A stretch of DNA of 64,000 nt, from assembly GCA_003216075.1 (NCBI GenBank), contig QCJK01000001.1, forward strand, positions 1 to 64,000, in the 5' to 3' direction. This document shows positions 17,564 to 27,919 of the stretch, piece by piece. The position numbers and the translations under genes are program-made. Below the pieces are notes generated by a model. The model was not told the origin of the DNA. It did no database searches and saw only the letters and a program-made list of their open reading frames with translations. The DNA is from Prochlorococcus sp. AG-409-B05. GTDB lineage: Bacteria; Cyanobacteriota; Cyanobacteriia; PCC-6307; Cyanobiaceae. How positions within the stretch are numbered: the stretch's first letter is position 1; every line of letters starts with the position of its first letter.

Positions 17564-20500
17564 TCAAGCCAGCAAACTTTCACTGGAAGTAGCATTAAAG
17601 GATTGATTATTCAGAGAACTTGCAGCAGCCTTAACATCAGTAACACAGAATTGATGTCCTAGCCTCACGTAACGAACATCACGTTCATTACGTATAGCAG
17701 CAACAACTGGTACCCTTACTCCTAATTCATCTTTCATCGGTCGATGTTTTTGCAGACATTGCCTGAGTCGATGTTGAATTTCAATATCACTTGCTTGATC
17801 AGGCATCAAATCAACAAGTAAAAAACGTAAATCATCAATAGCCCTACAATCATCAACAATCAATTGCACCCGATCATCTCTTCTATCAACAGAGCCCCAA
17901 ATCAAAAGACGAGATTCAAGCATAAGATGATCAGACAACCTCGCATAACATTTTGGGAAAACTACTGCTTCACAAGAACCAGTTAGATCCTCAAATTGGA
18001 GTATTGCCATTCGATCCCCCTTGCGAGTCGTAACTTGACGCATCTCAGAAAGCATTGCAATAACACTTACTTTTGATTTGTCAGGTTGCTCATCTAAACA
18101 AGAAAGACCAATCGGCGCAAGTAACTTTGCTGGTGCTGAGAGTTGCTTTAAAGGATGATCAGATAAGTAAAAACCCACTAATTCTTTTTCCAGTCTCAGT
18201 TTCTCAGTTGGCGAATAATCTGCAACGGAAGCAGATCTAGGAGCTGTACTCAAATCACCTGAGTCAGTGTTTTCGGAACAACCTTGCATTAGATCAAATA
18301 AATTGCCTTGACCACTAATACGATCACGAGCACGAGCAGCTGCCCAATCAATCAACAAATTCAAATCCGAAATTAACTGAGCTCGATTTCCATAAGAATC
18401 TATTCCATCTAAAGCACCACAATGAATTAGAGCCTCTAAAGCTCTTCTATTTAGAACATTCAAAGGAAGACGATCACAAATATCTGCTAAGGATTTAAAT
18501 GAACCTTCAGATTCTCGACTATCAATTAAACTTTTGATTGCACCATCTCCAAGATTTTTTACTGCTGACAAGCCAAAAAGAATTCGATCATCTAATGGAG
18601 TAAAATCAATACCAGATGCATTTACATCTGGAGGCATAACTTCAATACCCATTGAATTACAATTAGATATATAGCGCTGAACCTTGTCAGTTGAGCCAGC
18701 ATTAACTGTTAATAATGCTGCCATATATGCGATTGGGTAATGAGCTTTTAGGTAAGCTGTCTGATAAGTAACCGCTCCATACGCGGTAGAATGACTTTTA
18801 TTAAAACAATATTCAGCAAATAAAACCATTTGATCAAAAAGTTGATCTGCTACCTTTAAATCAACACCTTTATTATTTGCTCCTTCAACAAAGATACTTC
18901 GATGTTTCTGCATTTCAGAAACCTTTTTCTTACCCATAGCACGTCGAAGCAAATCAGCCTCTCCAAGAGTGTATCCAGCAAAATCTTGTGCTATTTTCAT
19001 GATTTGTTCCTGATAAACCATGATCCCATAAGTTTCCTTTAATATGGGTTCTAATGAAAAATGAGCAAAATCGATTGCTTCGCGTCCATGCTTTCGATTG
19101 ATAAACTTTGGTATTAATCCAGCATCTAATGGACCAGGCCTATATAAAGCCAATATAGAAGAAATATCTTCTAAAGAAGATGGCTTAAGATCTCGAACAA
19201 TTTGACGCATTCCACTAGACTCAAGCTGAAAAATCCCTTCGAGATCACCCCTTGAAAGTAGTGCATAAGTCTCAGGATCCTCTAATGGAATATTGTCAGG
19301 GTCAACTAATGTACCTAAACTATCCTGAACAAGATCAACAGCCTTTTCAATCATAGTTAGGTTTTTCAATCCAAGAAAGTCCATTTTTAATAAACCCATT
19401 GACTCAATATCTTCCATGAAATATTGAGTGATAATTTGACCATCATTATTCCTTTGAAGAGGAACAAAATCGTCAAGAGGATCTGCTCCTATTACTACAC
19501 CAGCAGCATGTACTCCAAATGTTTTATTAGTACCTTCTATCCTGATAGCCATATCTACCCATTTTTTAACTAGTGCATCTTTTTGATACTTATCTCGAAA
19601 GTCAGTATTAGGTGAATCTTCACCTATCATTTCACATAGCTTAGTGGGCTTACCTCTAACAACAGGAATTAATTTTGCCAACCTATCCGCATCACCATAA
19701 GGGATATCTAAAACTCTTGCTACATCCTTAAGGACGGCTTTTGAGGTCATTCGGTTGAAAGTTATTATCTGAGCAACCTTATCTTCTCCATAGCGACGTG
19801 TAACATAATCTATAACTTCACCTCTTCGTTCAATACAAAAATCGGTATCAATATCAGGCATAGATTTACGTTCAGGATTTAAAAATCGTTCAAACAATAA
19901 TCCATTTTCTACGGGATCTATATTAGTTATGGATAGGGCATATGCGACCAATGATCCTGCTGCCGAACCCCTTCCAGGTCCAACTGGAATCCCGTTCTCT
20001 CGTGCGAATTTAATGTAATCCCAAACTACTAAAAAATAAGTAGGAAATCCCATCTGTTCAATAACAGAAATTTCATATTCAAGTCGTTGGCTATATTCAT
20101 CTTCTATAGATTCACCTTCAAGCAAACCAAGCTTTTCTCTCAAACCTTCGCTTGCAACATTCCTTAAAAAAGTAATAGCAGTATAGTCCTCAGGGATAGG
20201 GAATTTAGGCATTTTATAAGTACCTAAGATTGAATAATCCTCAACTTTATTTGCGATTTCAAGAGTATTAGCTATGGCCATATCAACAACTTCAGGTTCT
20301 AGGTGATCAACAAATAGATTTCTCATTTCCTCTTCTGATTTTATATATTCTGTGCCCGTATATCTCAAGCGCTTTTCATCACTAATAAGTTTTCCTGTCA
20401 ATACACAAAGAAGAGCATCATGAGCATCGACATCATTTTTGGTTAGATAATGAGCATCATTTGTAGCAATTAATCCGATTCCAAGCTCTCTTGCAATTCG

Positions 20501-21079
20501 AGTAATTTCAGTATTTACAATGCGATCTTCCACTGATCCATGATCCTGAATCTCCAAATAAAAATCATTGCCAAAAACTTCCTGATACCATCTAGCTACA
20601 TCTCTTGCAACATCTCCACGTCCATGCAAAATAGCTTGAGGGATTTCACCGCCTAAACAAGCTGTTGAGACAATCAATCCTTCACTATATTTCTTTAACA
20701 ACTCCTTATCAATACAAGCTCTAGAGAAAATTCCACGACCTCGCATTCCTCTTAAATGACTGATACTAGTTAGCTTGACAAGGTTTCTATAACCAACTGT
20801 ATTCTTAGCGAGCACAACCAAGTGGTAGCGACGCTCTTTCTTTGGCTGAGGATCATCAATAGATCCATTAACGACATACATTTCATTGCCAATTATGGGC
20901 TTAATACCTGCTGATCTACATAGCTTTAAAAGCTCTATGGCTCCATACATCACACCATGGTCTGTCAATGCAATAGCAGGAAAACCAAGTGCTTTTGCTT
21001 GCTCAACCAACATTGGAAGCTGACTAGCCCCATCAAGAAGGCTGTAATCACTGTGGTTGTGTAAAGGGACAAATGCCAT
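17564..21079 (-). CDS. dnaE: DNA polymerase III subunit alpha
   Basis: The replicative DNA polymerase catalytic subunit. The 1171-residue C-family enzyme opens with the PHP domain ('[12 protein letters not shown]', His7 and His9 within). The palm carries the catalytic 'PDIDTDF' at residues 408-414 (Asp409, Asp411) and the nearby '[14 protein letters not shown]'. It continues through the fingers ('[13 protein letters not shown]'), the helix-hairpin-helix region, the internal clamp-binding zone and an OB-fold domain ('[21 protein letters not shown]'). No split-intein interruption is seen; the catalytic subunit is encoded in one piece here. gatA lies 70 bases upstream on the same strand. Confidence 0.97.
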   Translation of the reverse strand: MAFVPLHNHSDYSLLDGASQLPMLVEQAKALGFPAIALTDHGVMYGAIELLKLCRSAGIKPIIGNEMYVVNGSIDDPQPKKERRYHLVVLAKNTVGYRNLVKLTSISHLRGMRGRGIFSRACIDKELLKKYSEGLIVSTACLGGEIPQAILHGRGDVARDVARWYQEVFGNDFYLEIQDHGSVEDRIVNTEITRIARELGIGLIATNDAHYLTKNDVDAHDALLCVLTGKLISDEKRLRYTGTEYIKSEEEMRNLFVDHLEPEVVDMAIANTLEIANKVEDYSILGTYKMPKFPIPEDYTAITFLRNVASEGLREKLGLLEGESIEDEYSQRLEYEISVIEQMGFPTYFLVVWDYIKFARENGIPVGPGRGSAAGSLVAYALSITNIDPVENGLLFERFLNPERKSMPDIDTDFCIERRGEVIDYVTRRYGEDKVAQIITFNRMTSKAVLKDVARVLDIPYGDADRLAKLIPVVRGKPTKLCEMIGEDSPNTDFRDKYQKDALVKKWVDMAIRIEGTNKTFGVHAAGVVIGADPLDDFVPLQRNNDGQIITQYFMEDIESMGLLKMDFLGLKNLTMIEKAVDLVQDSLGTLVDPDNIPLEDPETYALLSRGDLEGIFQLESSGMRQIVRDLKPSSLEDISSILALYRPGPLDAGLIPKFINRKHGREAIDFAHFSLEPILKETYGIMVYQEQIMKIAQDFAGYTLGEADLLRRAMGKKKVSEMQKHRSIFVEGANNKGVDLKVADQLFDQMVLFAEYCFNKSHSTAYGAVTYQTAYLKAHYPIAYMAALLTVNAGSTDKVQRYISNCNSMGIEVMPPDVNASGIDFTPLDDRILFGLSAVKNLGDGAIKSLIDSRESEGSFKSLADICDRLPLNVLNRRALEALIHCGALDGIDSYGNRAQLISDLNLLIDWAAARARDRISGQGNLFDLMQGCSENTDSGDLSTAPRSASVADYSPTEKLRLEKELVGFYLSDHPLKQLSAPAKLLAPIGLSCLDEQPDKSKVSVIAMLSEMRQVTTRKGDRMAILQFEDLTGSCEAVVFPKCYARLSDHLMLESRLLIWGSVDRRDDRVQLIVDDCRAIDDLRFLLVDLMPDQASDIEIQHRLRQCLQKHRPMKDELGVRVPVVAAIRNERDVRYVRLGHQFCVTDVKAAASSLNNQSFNATSSESLLA

Positions 21080-21149
21080 TGTCCAACACTAATAGAACAC
21101 ACAAAAAGGGTATTGCATTCTTACAAACACTACATATAGTGCTTCTTGT

Positions 21150-22610
21150 CTAAGGTATTAACTCCGCTGAGGGCCTACGACTCATGACCTTTGCGGTCTG
21201 CTCATATTGATGAGAAACCTGCAAAAGCCTGGACTCATCCAAAACATTAGCTATTAGTTGAACACCAATAGGCAAACCCTTCTCATCAAAACCACATGGA
21301 AGACTAATTGCGGGAAGTCCTGCAAGATTTGCAGGAATAGTGAGCAAATCGGAAATGTACATAGACAAAGGATCATTTAAATGAGCACCAGATGCAAACG
21401 CAGTAGATGGTGAAGTGGGTGTCAAGAGTAAATCCACTTTCTGAAAAGCGTTGTCAAAGTCTCTACGAATAAGAGTTCTAACCTGTTGGGCCTTCTTGTA
21501 ATACGCATCTACGTACCCTGCAGAGAGTGCGTAAGTTCCTATCAAAATTCGTCGTTGCACCTCACTACCGAAACCTTCTGCACGGCTTCTAGCCGTCATA
21601 GATAACAAACTGTCCTTATCTTCACTTCTATATCCATACTTAACTCCATCGTATCTGGCTAAATTGGCAGATGCTTCTGACGGAGCAATCACATAATAAG
21701 TAGCAATACCATCATTAAAACGAGGACAACTGACCTCAACCAACTCAATCCCCAATTTCTGCAGATGACTAGCTGCATTCATTACAGAATCCTTGACTGC
21801 GGAAGAGAGCCCCTGCTGATCAAAACACTCTTTTATTAAACCAATTCTCAAACCAGTAACTGGCTGAGATAAAGCTTCAATGTAATTAGGGACCGGAGCC
21901 TCAAGACAAGTCGAATCTCGATGATCAGCCCCTGCAATCACCTGCAATACCTCTGCAGCATCAGCGACTGTATTAGCAAATGGACCCACCTGATCTAAAG
22001 AGCTTGCAAAAGCAACTAACCCCCAACGACTTACTCGCCCATAGGTTGGTTTCAGCCCAACAACACCACAAAAAGATGCTGGTTGACGTATAGAACCTCC
22101 AGTATCAGATCCCAATGAAGCTAAACATTCACCAGAGGCAACAGCAGCAGCACTCCCTCCAGAACTACCCCCTGGAACCATTTTTAGATTCCATGGATTA
22201 CTAGTAGCTCCAAAAGCAGAAGTCTCAGTTGAACTACCCATAGCAAATTCATCTAGATTTGTTTTGCCTAGCAGTACTGCTCCTGACTTCCACAGCCTTT
22301 CAGTTACGGTTGATTCATATGGGGGGACAAAATTTTTCAACATCCTGCTTGAGCAGGTCGTCTTAACTCCTTTAGTACAGAGGTTATCTTTAATAGCTAA
22401 TGGAATTCCTGCAAGTGGTGGCAAGACCTCCCCAGCAGCACGTGCCTCATCTATCCGATCTGCCTCCGCACGTGCCCTATCTGCTGTAACCACCAAAAAA
22501 GCATGCAAAGAGTTTTCGACTTCTGCAATACGAGAAAGTTTTTGATCTACAAGTTCCCGAGCAGAAACTTCTCCTAGTTCGAGCTGCTTACGCCATTCAG
22601 CTATTGCCAT
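21150..22610 (-). CDS. gatA: Glutamyl-tRNA(Gln)/aspartyl-tRNA(Asn) amidotransferase subunit A
   Basis: GatA releases ammonia from glutamine for GatB to convert Glu-tRNA(Gln) (and in some bacteria Asp-tRNA(Asn)) to the amidated form. The 486-residue amidase-signature protein has the catalytic triad Lys74 in 'AIKDNLC', cis-Ser149 in '[11 protein letters not shown]', and nucleophile Ser173 in '[11 protein letters not shown]'. Length and order are normal. Cyanobacteria lack glutaminyl-tRNA synthetase, so the gene is expected to be essential. GatB and GatC are not in this window. Confidence 0.97.
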   Translation of the reverse strand: MAIAEWRKQLELGEVSARELVDQKLSRIAEVENSLHAFLVVTADRARAEADRIDEARAAGEVLPPLAGIPLAIKDNLCTKGVKTTCSSRMLKNFVPPYESTVTERLWKSGAVLLGKTNLDEFAMGSSTETSAFGATSNPWNLKMVPGGSSGGSAAAVASGECLASLGSDTGGSIRQPASFCGVVGLKPTYGRVSRWGLVAFASSLDQVGPFANTVADAAEVLQVIAGADHRDSTCLEAPVPNYIEALSQPVTGLRIGLIKECFDQQGLSSAVKDSVMNAASHLQKLGIELVEVSCPRFNDGIATYYVIAPSEASANLARYDGVKYGYRSEDKDSLLSMTARSRAEGFGSEVQRRILIGTYALSAGYVDAYYKKAQQVRTLIRRDFDNAFQKVDLLLTPTSPSTAFASGAHLNDPLSMYISDLLTIPANLAGLPAISLPCGFDEKGLPIGVQLIANVLDESRLLQVSHQYEQTAKVMSRRPSAELIP

Positions 22611-22666
22611 ATATTTTTGAAGTCATGTGCAAATCTGACGCTATCAGTTATAAGAGTCAAAAAGTA

Positions 22667-22897
22667 CTAAATCGTTAGAGGCTCACCACGACGGCAGCGA
22701 TATATTCGATGCTCAACTGAATGAGCACCCTCTTGAGAAAGATCTTCTACAAAAATTGAAAGGTTACTCCGAAGACTCCTACGAGTAAGGAAAGGTCCAA
22801 ACCAGTACGTCACTTTTGGGTCATTGGTTTCAACTCTGGCCCACCATGTCAGCCCAAGCATATTGCCAAAGCTGCGCGCCGCCCCAATTGGGCTCAT
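22667..22897 (-). CDS. DUF1816 domain protein
   Basis: A 76-residue protein from ATG 22897 (a TTG at 22918 is possible but less likely, and ATG 22861 cannot be excluded). It contains 'WWARVETNDPKVTYWFGPFLTRRSLRSNL' followed by 'YVEDL'-type 'FVEDLSQEGAHSVEHRI', which matches the cyanobacterial DUF1816 pattern, a small alpha/beta fold related to domains found near phycobilisome linkers. Its function is unknown, and most Prochlorococcus lack phycobilisomes, so a light-harvesting role is not implied. It lies upstream of gatA. Confidence 0.72.
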   Translation of the reverse strand: MSPIGAARSFGNMLGLTWWARVETNDPKVTYWFGPFLTRRSLRSNLSIFVEDLSQEGAHSVEHRIYRCRRGEPLTI

Positions 22898-23112
22898 AAA
22901 GATTGAAGCATGTATCAATATTTTGCACTCTAAAGATTGAATTGCTTCAACAAAAATTGTGATCCCTGACGCGGCACAAAAGTTTTGTTCATAAGAAATG
23001 GTTTAATTAGAACAAATTTCAATTAACTAATACTTAGAAAATAAAAGTATTTGCAGTTGAAAACCAGTTACATCAACAAGTACTTTCCTGTTCTGTTTCA
23101 ATTATTAAATCT

Positions 23113-24351
23113 TCAATCATTTATGGGGAAACATTTAGCACGAACACTCCTGGGAGAAGGAGCTTGTCCTAACAGACTTTTCATCCAACCACGACGTGCT
23201 ACTTCATAAAGCAGCAATGCAGTTGCCACAGATGCATTCAAACTAGTAGTAACTCCTCTCAATGGAATTCTTACAAGCTGATCACAATGGCGTCTTGTTA
23301 CAAGCGATATGCCCTTATCTTCTGATCCAGTAACAACCACTAAAGGCCCTTCAAGATCTACCTCCGAAAGGGTCAAATCTCCTTCTTCAGCTAGGCCTAT
23401 CACTCTGTATCCGAATTGCTTGAGTTCTTCTAATGAGCGATTCAAATTAACTACTCGAGCAACTGGTAAATGCTCTAAAGCCCCTGCCGCTACCTTCGCT
23501 ACAGACCCCGTCAAACCTGCACTACGTCTTTGAGGCAAAACCAAACCATGTGCACCTAAAGCCTCAGCCGAACGAACGATAGCTCCTAAGTTTTGAGGGT
23601 CAGTAAGGCCATCTAATGCAAGTATCAAGGGTGATTCATCTAATGCTGAACATCCATTAACTAAAGTTTTAAGGTCAAGTGTTGGTGCAGAAGCTATTTG
23701 AAGCACAATGCCTTGATGAACTCCACCATTTGTCAATTGACCTAAACGAGCCCAAGTAACTTCCTCAACCAAAACACCTCTTGATTTAACGTCTTTCAAT
23801 AATTGAAGAAATTTATGAGAACTACGTAACTCAGAAGTGCACCAAACCCTATGAATAGGCCTCCCAGATTCAAGAACCGATTGGGTAGCATGACGTCCCC
23901 AAATCAAATCACTAGAACTATCCTTCTCAAAAACTCCTTCTTGCTCTCTTTTATTCAAAGGATTCTCAGAAACATATGAGGAGTTTCTTTGATAAAAACG
24001 TGAACCTTGTTTTTTCTCGGGATTAATCCATCTTTCGTCCCTTCTACTTAAAGGTTTATTTTCATTTTTAGTGCGACGAGAAAAAGCTTGAGTTTCCCTG
24101 TAGCGATATCTATCAATTCTTTCTATATCGGACCCTCGCTTTTCTCGAGCAGGCCCTTCTCTAAAAGGACCTGAATTGTCATCCATGCCTTCAGCCTGAG
24201 GGTTGGATCGATTTATTCTTCGTTCACCAGAAAAACGATTTTGGAAGGTCTGTTTTCCAGAGGGAGATAGTCCTCCATCTCTTTGTCTACCACCAAGACG
24301 CCTTCTTGAGCCGGAAGAGTTTCCAGCAAAACGATTAGAACGAGTGCTCAT
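23113..24351 (-). CDS. rlmB: 23S rRNA (guanosine-2'-O-)-methyltransferase RlmB-type, with long basic N-terminal tail
   Basis: A SPOUT-class 2'-O-methyltransferase of the TrmH/RlmB group. The catalytic half (about 150-400) contains an L30-like substrate domain ('LIWGRHATQSVLESGRPIHRVW'), motif 1 'NLGAIVRSAEALGAHGL', motif 2 'VVTGSEDKGIS' and motif 3 'IPLRGVTTSLNASVATALLLYE', which build the knotted SAM site. The first ~145 residues are a disordered, strongly Arg/Ser/Asn/Gly-rich tail absent from E. coli RlmB (243 residues). The usual target is G2251 in the peptidyl-transferase loop; another TrmH-type target cannot be excluded. mrnC is 10 bases upstream, linking two 23S rRNA maturation genes. 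Confidence 0.9.
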   Translation of the reverse strand: MSTRSNRFAGNSSGSRRRLGGRQRDGGLSPSGKQTFQNRFSGERRINRSNPQAEGMDDNSGPFREGPAREKRGSDIERIDRYRYRETQAFSRRTKNENKPLSRRDERWINPEKKQGSRFYQRNSSYVSENPLNKREQEGVFEKDSSSDLIWGRHATQSVLESGRPIHRVWCTSELRSSHKFLQLLKDVKSRGVLVEEVTWARLGQLTNGGVHQGIVLQIASAPTLDLKTLVNGCSALDESPLILALDGLTDPQNLGAIVRSAEALGAHGLVLPQRRSAGLTGSVAKVAAGALEHLPVARVVNLNRSLEELKQFGYRVIGLAEEGDLTLSEVDLEGPLVVVTGSEDKGISLVTRRHCDQLVRIPLRGVTTSLNASVATALLLYEVARRGWMKSLLGQAPSPRSVRAKCFPIND

Positions 24352-24361
24352 GAATCAATGG

Positions 24362-24769
24362 TTATTGCAAGTCAGAATTGGTCTTATCAAGTTGATCAAG
24401 AAGATCAGCCAACCTAGTTGGGTTCTTCAAAAATAGCCACCCAATAATTGTCTCAAACCCCGTAGCTTTTGCATAAATCGAAGGGTCTCCATTCTTAGGG
24501 CCCCTTCCAGCTCTATTACGCCCCCGCCTTACCAATTCCTTCTCACTATCAGAGAGAAATGGCTCCAAGGACTTGAGGGCATCCGCTTGAGCTGGAGCAT
24601 TAACCTCTGCAACCACAGAGACATGTAAGTCTTTAGATCTTCCTGGCTTCCTACAATGCCTCAATCTTTGATGCAAATCCCAAACTGCATCTCCTAGCCA
24701 TGCCAGTTGCAAAGGGCCTAATTCATCTGGAGAACCTGATGAATTCTGAACTCGAATCCAATTGGTCAA
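24362..24769 (-). CDS. mrnC: Mini-ribonuclease III
   Basis: A dsRNA-specific endonuclease consisting of the RNase III catalytic domain without the dsRNA-binding domain; in Bacillus it trims 23S rRNA precursors. The 135-residue protein has 'LQLAWLGDAVWDLHQRLR' with the catalytic acidic cluster, and 'RRGRNRAGRGPKNGDPSIYAKATGFETIIGWLFLK', the family's second signature with the metal-binding Glu. It overlaps the STAS gene upstream by 4 bases and precedes rlmB by 10, so it shares an operon with a 23S rRNA methylase. Confidence 0.92.
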   Translation of the reverse strand: MTNWIRVQNSSGSPDELGPLQLAWLGDAVWDLHQRLRHCRKPGRSKDLHVSVVAEVNAPAQADALKSLEPFLSDSEKELVRRGRNRAGRGPKNGDPSIYAKATGFETIIGWLFLKNPTRLADLLDQLDKTNSDLQ

Positions 24770-25122
24770 GCGGCTAGCTGGCTAAAAGCCGTTGTCAAAT
24801 CTGGAGCCAAATGAAGGAATTCTTCAAGGCGAACTAACTTGATGGTCTGTACAACCCTTGCATTACCAACAACAGTAAAAGAACGTTTGGTTTCCTTACA
24901 CTTCTTGGCTATCTGAACCAATGCTCCCAAGCCAGAGGAGTCTAAGAAGTCGATATTACTGAGATCAATTAAGACGGAAGAAGAATTCGCTTGAAGAACA
25001 TCCAGGACATAGGTCATGAAATGTTTCTCCGAATAAGCGTCTAGCTGCCCAGTAAAAGAAAAAACCAGACATCCCCTGCGACGCTCGAAACCACCTCTTA
25101 AAGATACGGTTAGTCGTTGCAA
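24766..25122 (-). CDS. STAS domain anti-sigma factor antagonist-like protein
   Basis: A 118-residue single STAS domain of the SpoIIAA/RsbV type. It shows the strand 'GCLVFSFTGQLDAYSEKHF', then 'VLIDLSNIDFLDSSGLGALVQIAKKC' with Asp61-Ser62, the usual phospho-switch serine (DSSG), and ends 'LVRLEEFLHLAPDLTTAF'. Such proteins release sigma factors or other partners from kinase-like antagonists when unphosphorylated. No partner kinase or phosphatase lies nearby, so the target is unknown. It overlaps mrnC by 4 bases and carA is 71 bases upstream. Confidence 0.9.
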   Translation of the reverse strand: MQRLTVSLRGGFERRRGCLVFSFTGQLDAYSEKHFMTYVLDVLQANSSSVLIDLSNIDFLDSSGLGALVQIAKKCKETKRSFTVVGNARVVQTIKLVRLEEFLHLAPDLTTAFSQLAA

Positions 25123-25193
25123 TTGTGTTATGGGACCAGCCCCCGAATACCATGGCCCGAAGTGTAGTAATCCTGAACGAAGTCAACCACAAT

Positions 25194-26336
25194 TCATCGA
25201 TATTCTTCCATCAAAGAGACAAAACGTGCGAAGTGATGATCTGCATCATGAGGGCCAGGACTGGCTTCAGGGTGGTACTGAACACCAAAAACAGGTTGTT
25301 CACGAAAAGTCAATCCTGCAACAGTTTTGTCATTGAGATTGAGCTGAGATATAAAAACCTTTTCTTTAGGTAAAGATGATGGATCAATTGCAAAGCCGTG
25401 ATTTTGACTGGTGATATCTAGACGTCCTCTGGTCCCACAAGGATGATTTAATCCCCTATGGCCATAAGCAAGCTTGAAAGTCTTACCTCCAACAGCTAGT
25501 CCAAGGATCTGATGACCTAAGCAAATTCCGAATATGGGCAAATTTTTATTTTTTAATAACTCCTTAACCAAAGCAATTCCTCCTTTCACGGCCGCTGGAT
25601 CTCCTGGTCCATTCGACAAGAACACCCCATGAGGTTGAAAATCAAGGATTGCTGAAAGATCAGAAGAAGCTGGGAAAATCCTTATCTCACAGCCATGAGA
25701 AACTAAGCGCTCAAGAATTGATTGCTTAATTCCAAAATCAATTGCAGCAACTTTGCATGGAGAAGAACCTGATGGCTTTAGTCTTTTGTCAAAATCAACA
25801 TGACAAGTTTTCTTCCAGTCATATGGGACAGGAGAAGTCACTTGATCAGCCAAGTTCAATCCTTCCATAGAAGGAATTTTCTTTAGCTCATCAATCAATT
25901 CACTAGAAGTAAGTTTCCCTGAACTACAAATCACCCCATTCATAGCTCCTATATTCCGTAATTGTTTTACAAGTGCTCTCGTATCTATCCCACTAATCCC
26001 TACAACTTGATTCTCTAAAAACCAATTTTCCAAAGACTTTTCTGATCTCCAATTACTTGCCCAAGGTGAAACCTGGCGAACTATTACTCCTTTAACAGAA
26101 GGAGAGCTAGATTCATAATCATCAGAGTTAATACCAGTATTGCCTATCTCGGGATATGTAAAGGTAACTAGCTGACCAAAATAACTGGGATCAGTTAAAA
26201 CCTCCTGATAGCCAGTCATTCCTGTATTGAAAACGACTTCACCAAATGCAGTCCCTCTATATCCAAAAGCCTTTCCTTTAAAAATTGTTCCATCGCATAA
26301 AACTAAAAGCGCAGAATTGAAATTTGACTCTGTCAT
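25194..26336 (-). CDS. carA: Carbamoyl-phosphate synthase small subunit
   Basis: CarA is the glutaminase subunit that feeds ammonia to CarB for carbamoyl phosphate, the precursor of arginine and pyrimidines. The 380-residue protein has the N-terminal CPSase domain ('[22 protein letters not shown]') and a C-terminal class I glutamine amidotransferase domain with Cys272 in 'FGICLGHQ', and His355 and Glu357 in '[13 protein letters not shown]'. trpD ends 30 bases upstream of its start, so the genes are likely co-transcribed. The large subunit gene is not here. Confidence 0.97.
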   Translation of the reverse strand: MTESNFNSALLVLCDGTIFKGKAFGYRGTAFGEVVFNTGMTGYQEVLTDPSYFGQLVTFTYPEIGNTGINSDDYESSSPSVKGVIVRQVSPWASNWRSEKSLENWFLENQVVGISGIDTRALVKQLRNIGAMNGVICSSGKLTSSELIDELKKIPSMEGLNLADQVTSPVPYDWKKTCHVDFDKRLKPSGSSPCKVAAIDFGIKQSILERLVSHGCEIRIFPASSDLSAILDFQPHGVFLSNGPGDPAAVKGGIALVKELLKNKNLPIFGICLGHQILGLAVGGKTFKLAYGHRGLNHPCGTRGRLDITSQNHGFAIDPSSLPKEKVFISQLNLNDKTVAGLTFREQPVFGVQYHPEASPGPHDADHHFARFVSLMEEYR

Positions 26337-26365
26337 TTAAAGAATTTGTATGTATTTTAAGGATT

Positions 26366-27406
26366 TCAATTTGAACCGTCCAGTTCTGCTTGCAGTTGTT
26401 GGAGTAAATGCCAAGGCTGCCCCTCTCTAAGTGAGTTTAAAGCCTGTATTACTCCAACTTTCAAATCATTCTGAACATCAGCAGCCCAAAGAACTAAAGC
26501 AGTATTTAAAGCAACCACATGTAACTGAGCTTTAGTACCTTTACCTTGAAGCACCGCCGAGAGAATTTGTTTATTTGTTTCTAAATCGCCTCCTTTTAAA
26601 TCTTCTACAGGAGCCTGATCAAGGCCTAAGTCTATTGGGTTGAGCAATTCTGATCTCATTTCACCATTTTCTATAAACCTAACTTGATTAATACTTTCTA
26701 AAGAAGCTTCATCTAAACCACCTGCCCCATGAACTACAACTGCTTTTTTTAAATTCAATTTTTGAAGAGCTTCTCCCATTGGCTCAAGCAATTCGTTTTT
26801 TGCAACACCTAACACCTGGGCTCCAGGCCTAAGTGGATTAACAAGAGGTCCTAAAAGATTAAAAACAGTTCTTACTCCTAGTGACTTTCTTAAAGGAGCT
26901 AAGTTCACCAAAGCAGGATGCCAAAGAGGGGCAAAAAGAAAAGTCACATGAATATTTTCAATAGCATGAACCACCTTTTCCAAAGGAGCATTAAGTTTCA
27001 AATCCAGACTTTCTAGAACATCAGCAGACCCAACTTTGCCACTTGCACTTCTATTACCGTGCTTAGCAACAATGGCACCACAGGTTGCAGCGGTAAAGGC
27101 TACAGCAGTAGAAATATTGAAGGTATCAGCCCCATCGCCACCTGTTCCACAGGTATCAACCATTGGGGCAGTAGGTATGGCACAAGGGAGCGGACAGGCT
27201 TCTCTCAAGACTTTAGCCATAGAAGATAACTCGCTTCCCGTAACTCCCTTTGCTCTCAAAGCCATCAAAAACGCCCCTGTCTGCACATCTGATAACTGCT
27301 CTGAAAGCCATGCTTTCATAAGTAGCCCTGCCTCAGACTCAGACATATGATGTCCTTCCAAAAGCTTCTCAAGCATTTGGGGCCAGGTAGAAGAACTGAA
27401 AGACAT
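26366..27406 (-). CDS. trpD: Anthranilate phosphoribosyltransferase
   Basis: TrpD joins anthranilate to PRPP in tryptophan synthesis. The 346-residue protein shows '[17 protein letters not shown]' (PRPP/Mg loop), '[18 protein letters not shown]', and '[25 protein letters not shown]', all diagnostic. The start codon lies only 8 bases after the U-tract of a terminator-like hairpin (27415-27444), and I see no Shine-Dalgarno in that gap, so either expression is controlled by read-through or the true start is a few codons later, such as Met11 or Met21. Other trp genes are scattered elsewhere, as usual in cyanobacteria. Confidence 0.95.
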   Translation of the reverse strand: MSFSSSTWPQMLEKLLEGHHMSESEAGLLMKAWLSEQLSDVQTGAFLMALRAKGVTGSELSSMAKVLREACPLPCAIPTAPMVDTCGTGGDGADTFNISTAVAFTAATCGAIVAKHGNRSASGKVGSADVLESLDLKLNAPLEKVVHAIENIHVTFLFAPLWHPALVNLAPLRKSLGVRTVFNLLGPLVNPLRPGAQVLGVAKNELLEPMGEALQKLNLKKAVVVHGAGGLDEASLESINQVRFIENGEMRSELLNPIDLGLDQAPVEDLKGGDLETNKQILSAVLQGKGTKAQLHVVALNTALVLWAADVQNDLKVGVIQALNSLREGQPWHLLQQLQAELDGSN

Positions 27407-27414
27407 CGGGTCAG

Positions 27415-27444
27415 AAAAAAAACCCGGGTGGACTACACTCCGGG
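27415..27444 (-). terminator. Intrinsic-terminator-like hairpin directly before trpD
   Basis: On the minus strand, CCCGGaGTG and CACCCGGG form a stem with one bulged A and a TAGTC loop, followed by eight consecutive T. This has the form of a Rho-independent terminator. It lies 81 bases after the DUF3288 stop and 8 bases before the trpD start, so it could end the upstream transcript or attenuate trpD. Confidence 0.8.
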
Positions 27445-27525
27445 CAGGGTAATGGGGACTTATCCACTATTACCTAAAAGGACTCAACTGGCGACAACTT
27501 ATAAACATCCATTTAAGTGATGAAA

Positions 27526-27834
27526 TTAATTTCCTTCTTGATTGGCAGTATCAAAACTCGAACCGACCACATCTCCTTTTTGATTCTTCCCAGGGCGAAA
27601 CCCTTCTTCCCACAACTTTTTGGTACAAGCATTAAGAGTCTCTTGAGTTAAACCCCACAAATCAAGAACTCTCACCATGTCCTCTTGAAGATCGACTGCG
27701 CCAGGAAAACCTCTATAACGCACAAGTAGTCTCGCAAGATCGACTAAATCGTCATCATCAGGTGAATCCTTTGCTAGAAATCTGTCGACACTCTGACGAT
27801 CTGTTGAGTAAAGAGGATGGTTTTGCTGATCCAT
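27526..27834 (-). CDS. DUF3288 family protein
   Basis: A 102-residue soluble protein resembling cyanobacterial DUF3288: it starts 'MDQQNHPLYSTDRQSVDRFLA', continues 'DDDDLVDLARLLVRYRGFPGAVDLQEDMVRVLDLWGLT', with the family's Leu-Ala-Arg-Leu and 'RYRGFPGA' core, and ends in a Gly/Asn-rich tail. The protein is probably all-helical with a disordered C-terminus. Function is unknown. It is divergent from the ABC exporter gene, and a terminator-like hairpin separates it from trpD. Confidence 0.8.
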   Translation of the reverse strand: MDQQNHPLYSTDRQSVDRFLAKDSPDDDDLVDLARLLVRYRGFPGAVDLQEDMVRVLDLWGLTQETLNACTKKLWEEGFRPGKNQKGDVVGSSFDTANQEGN

Positions 27835-27919
27835 GTTCTAGAGAGTCCTGACAAATCAATCAAAATGTTCTCACCTTCCCCCAAAAAACTAACTAGGTTA
27901 ATAAGCCTAAATCAATAAC

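Noticed and set aside
27445-27525. Tryptophan leader peptide before trpD
   Set aside because: The only short frame with a start encodes 12 residues without Trp, so a classical trp attenuator is not supported.
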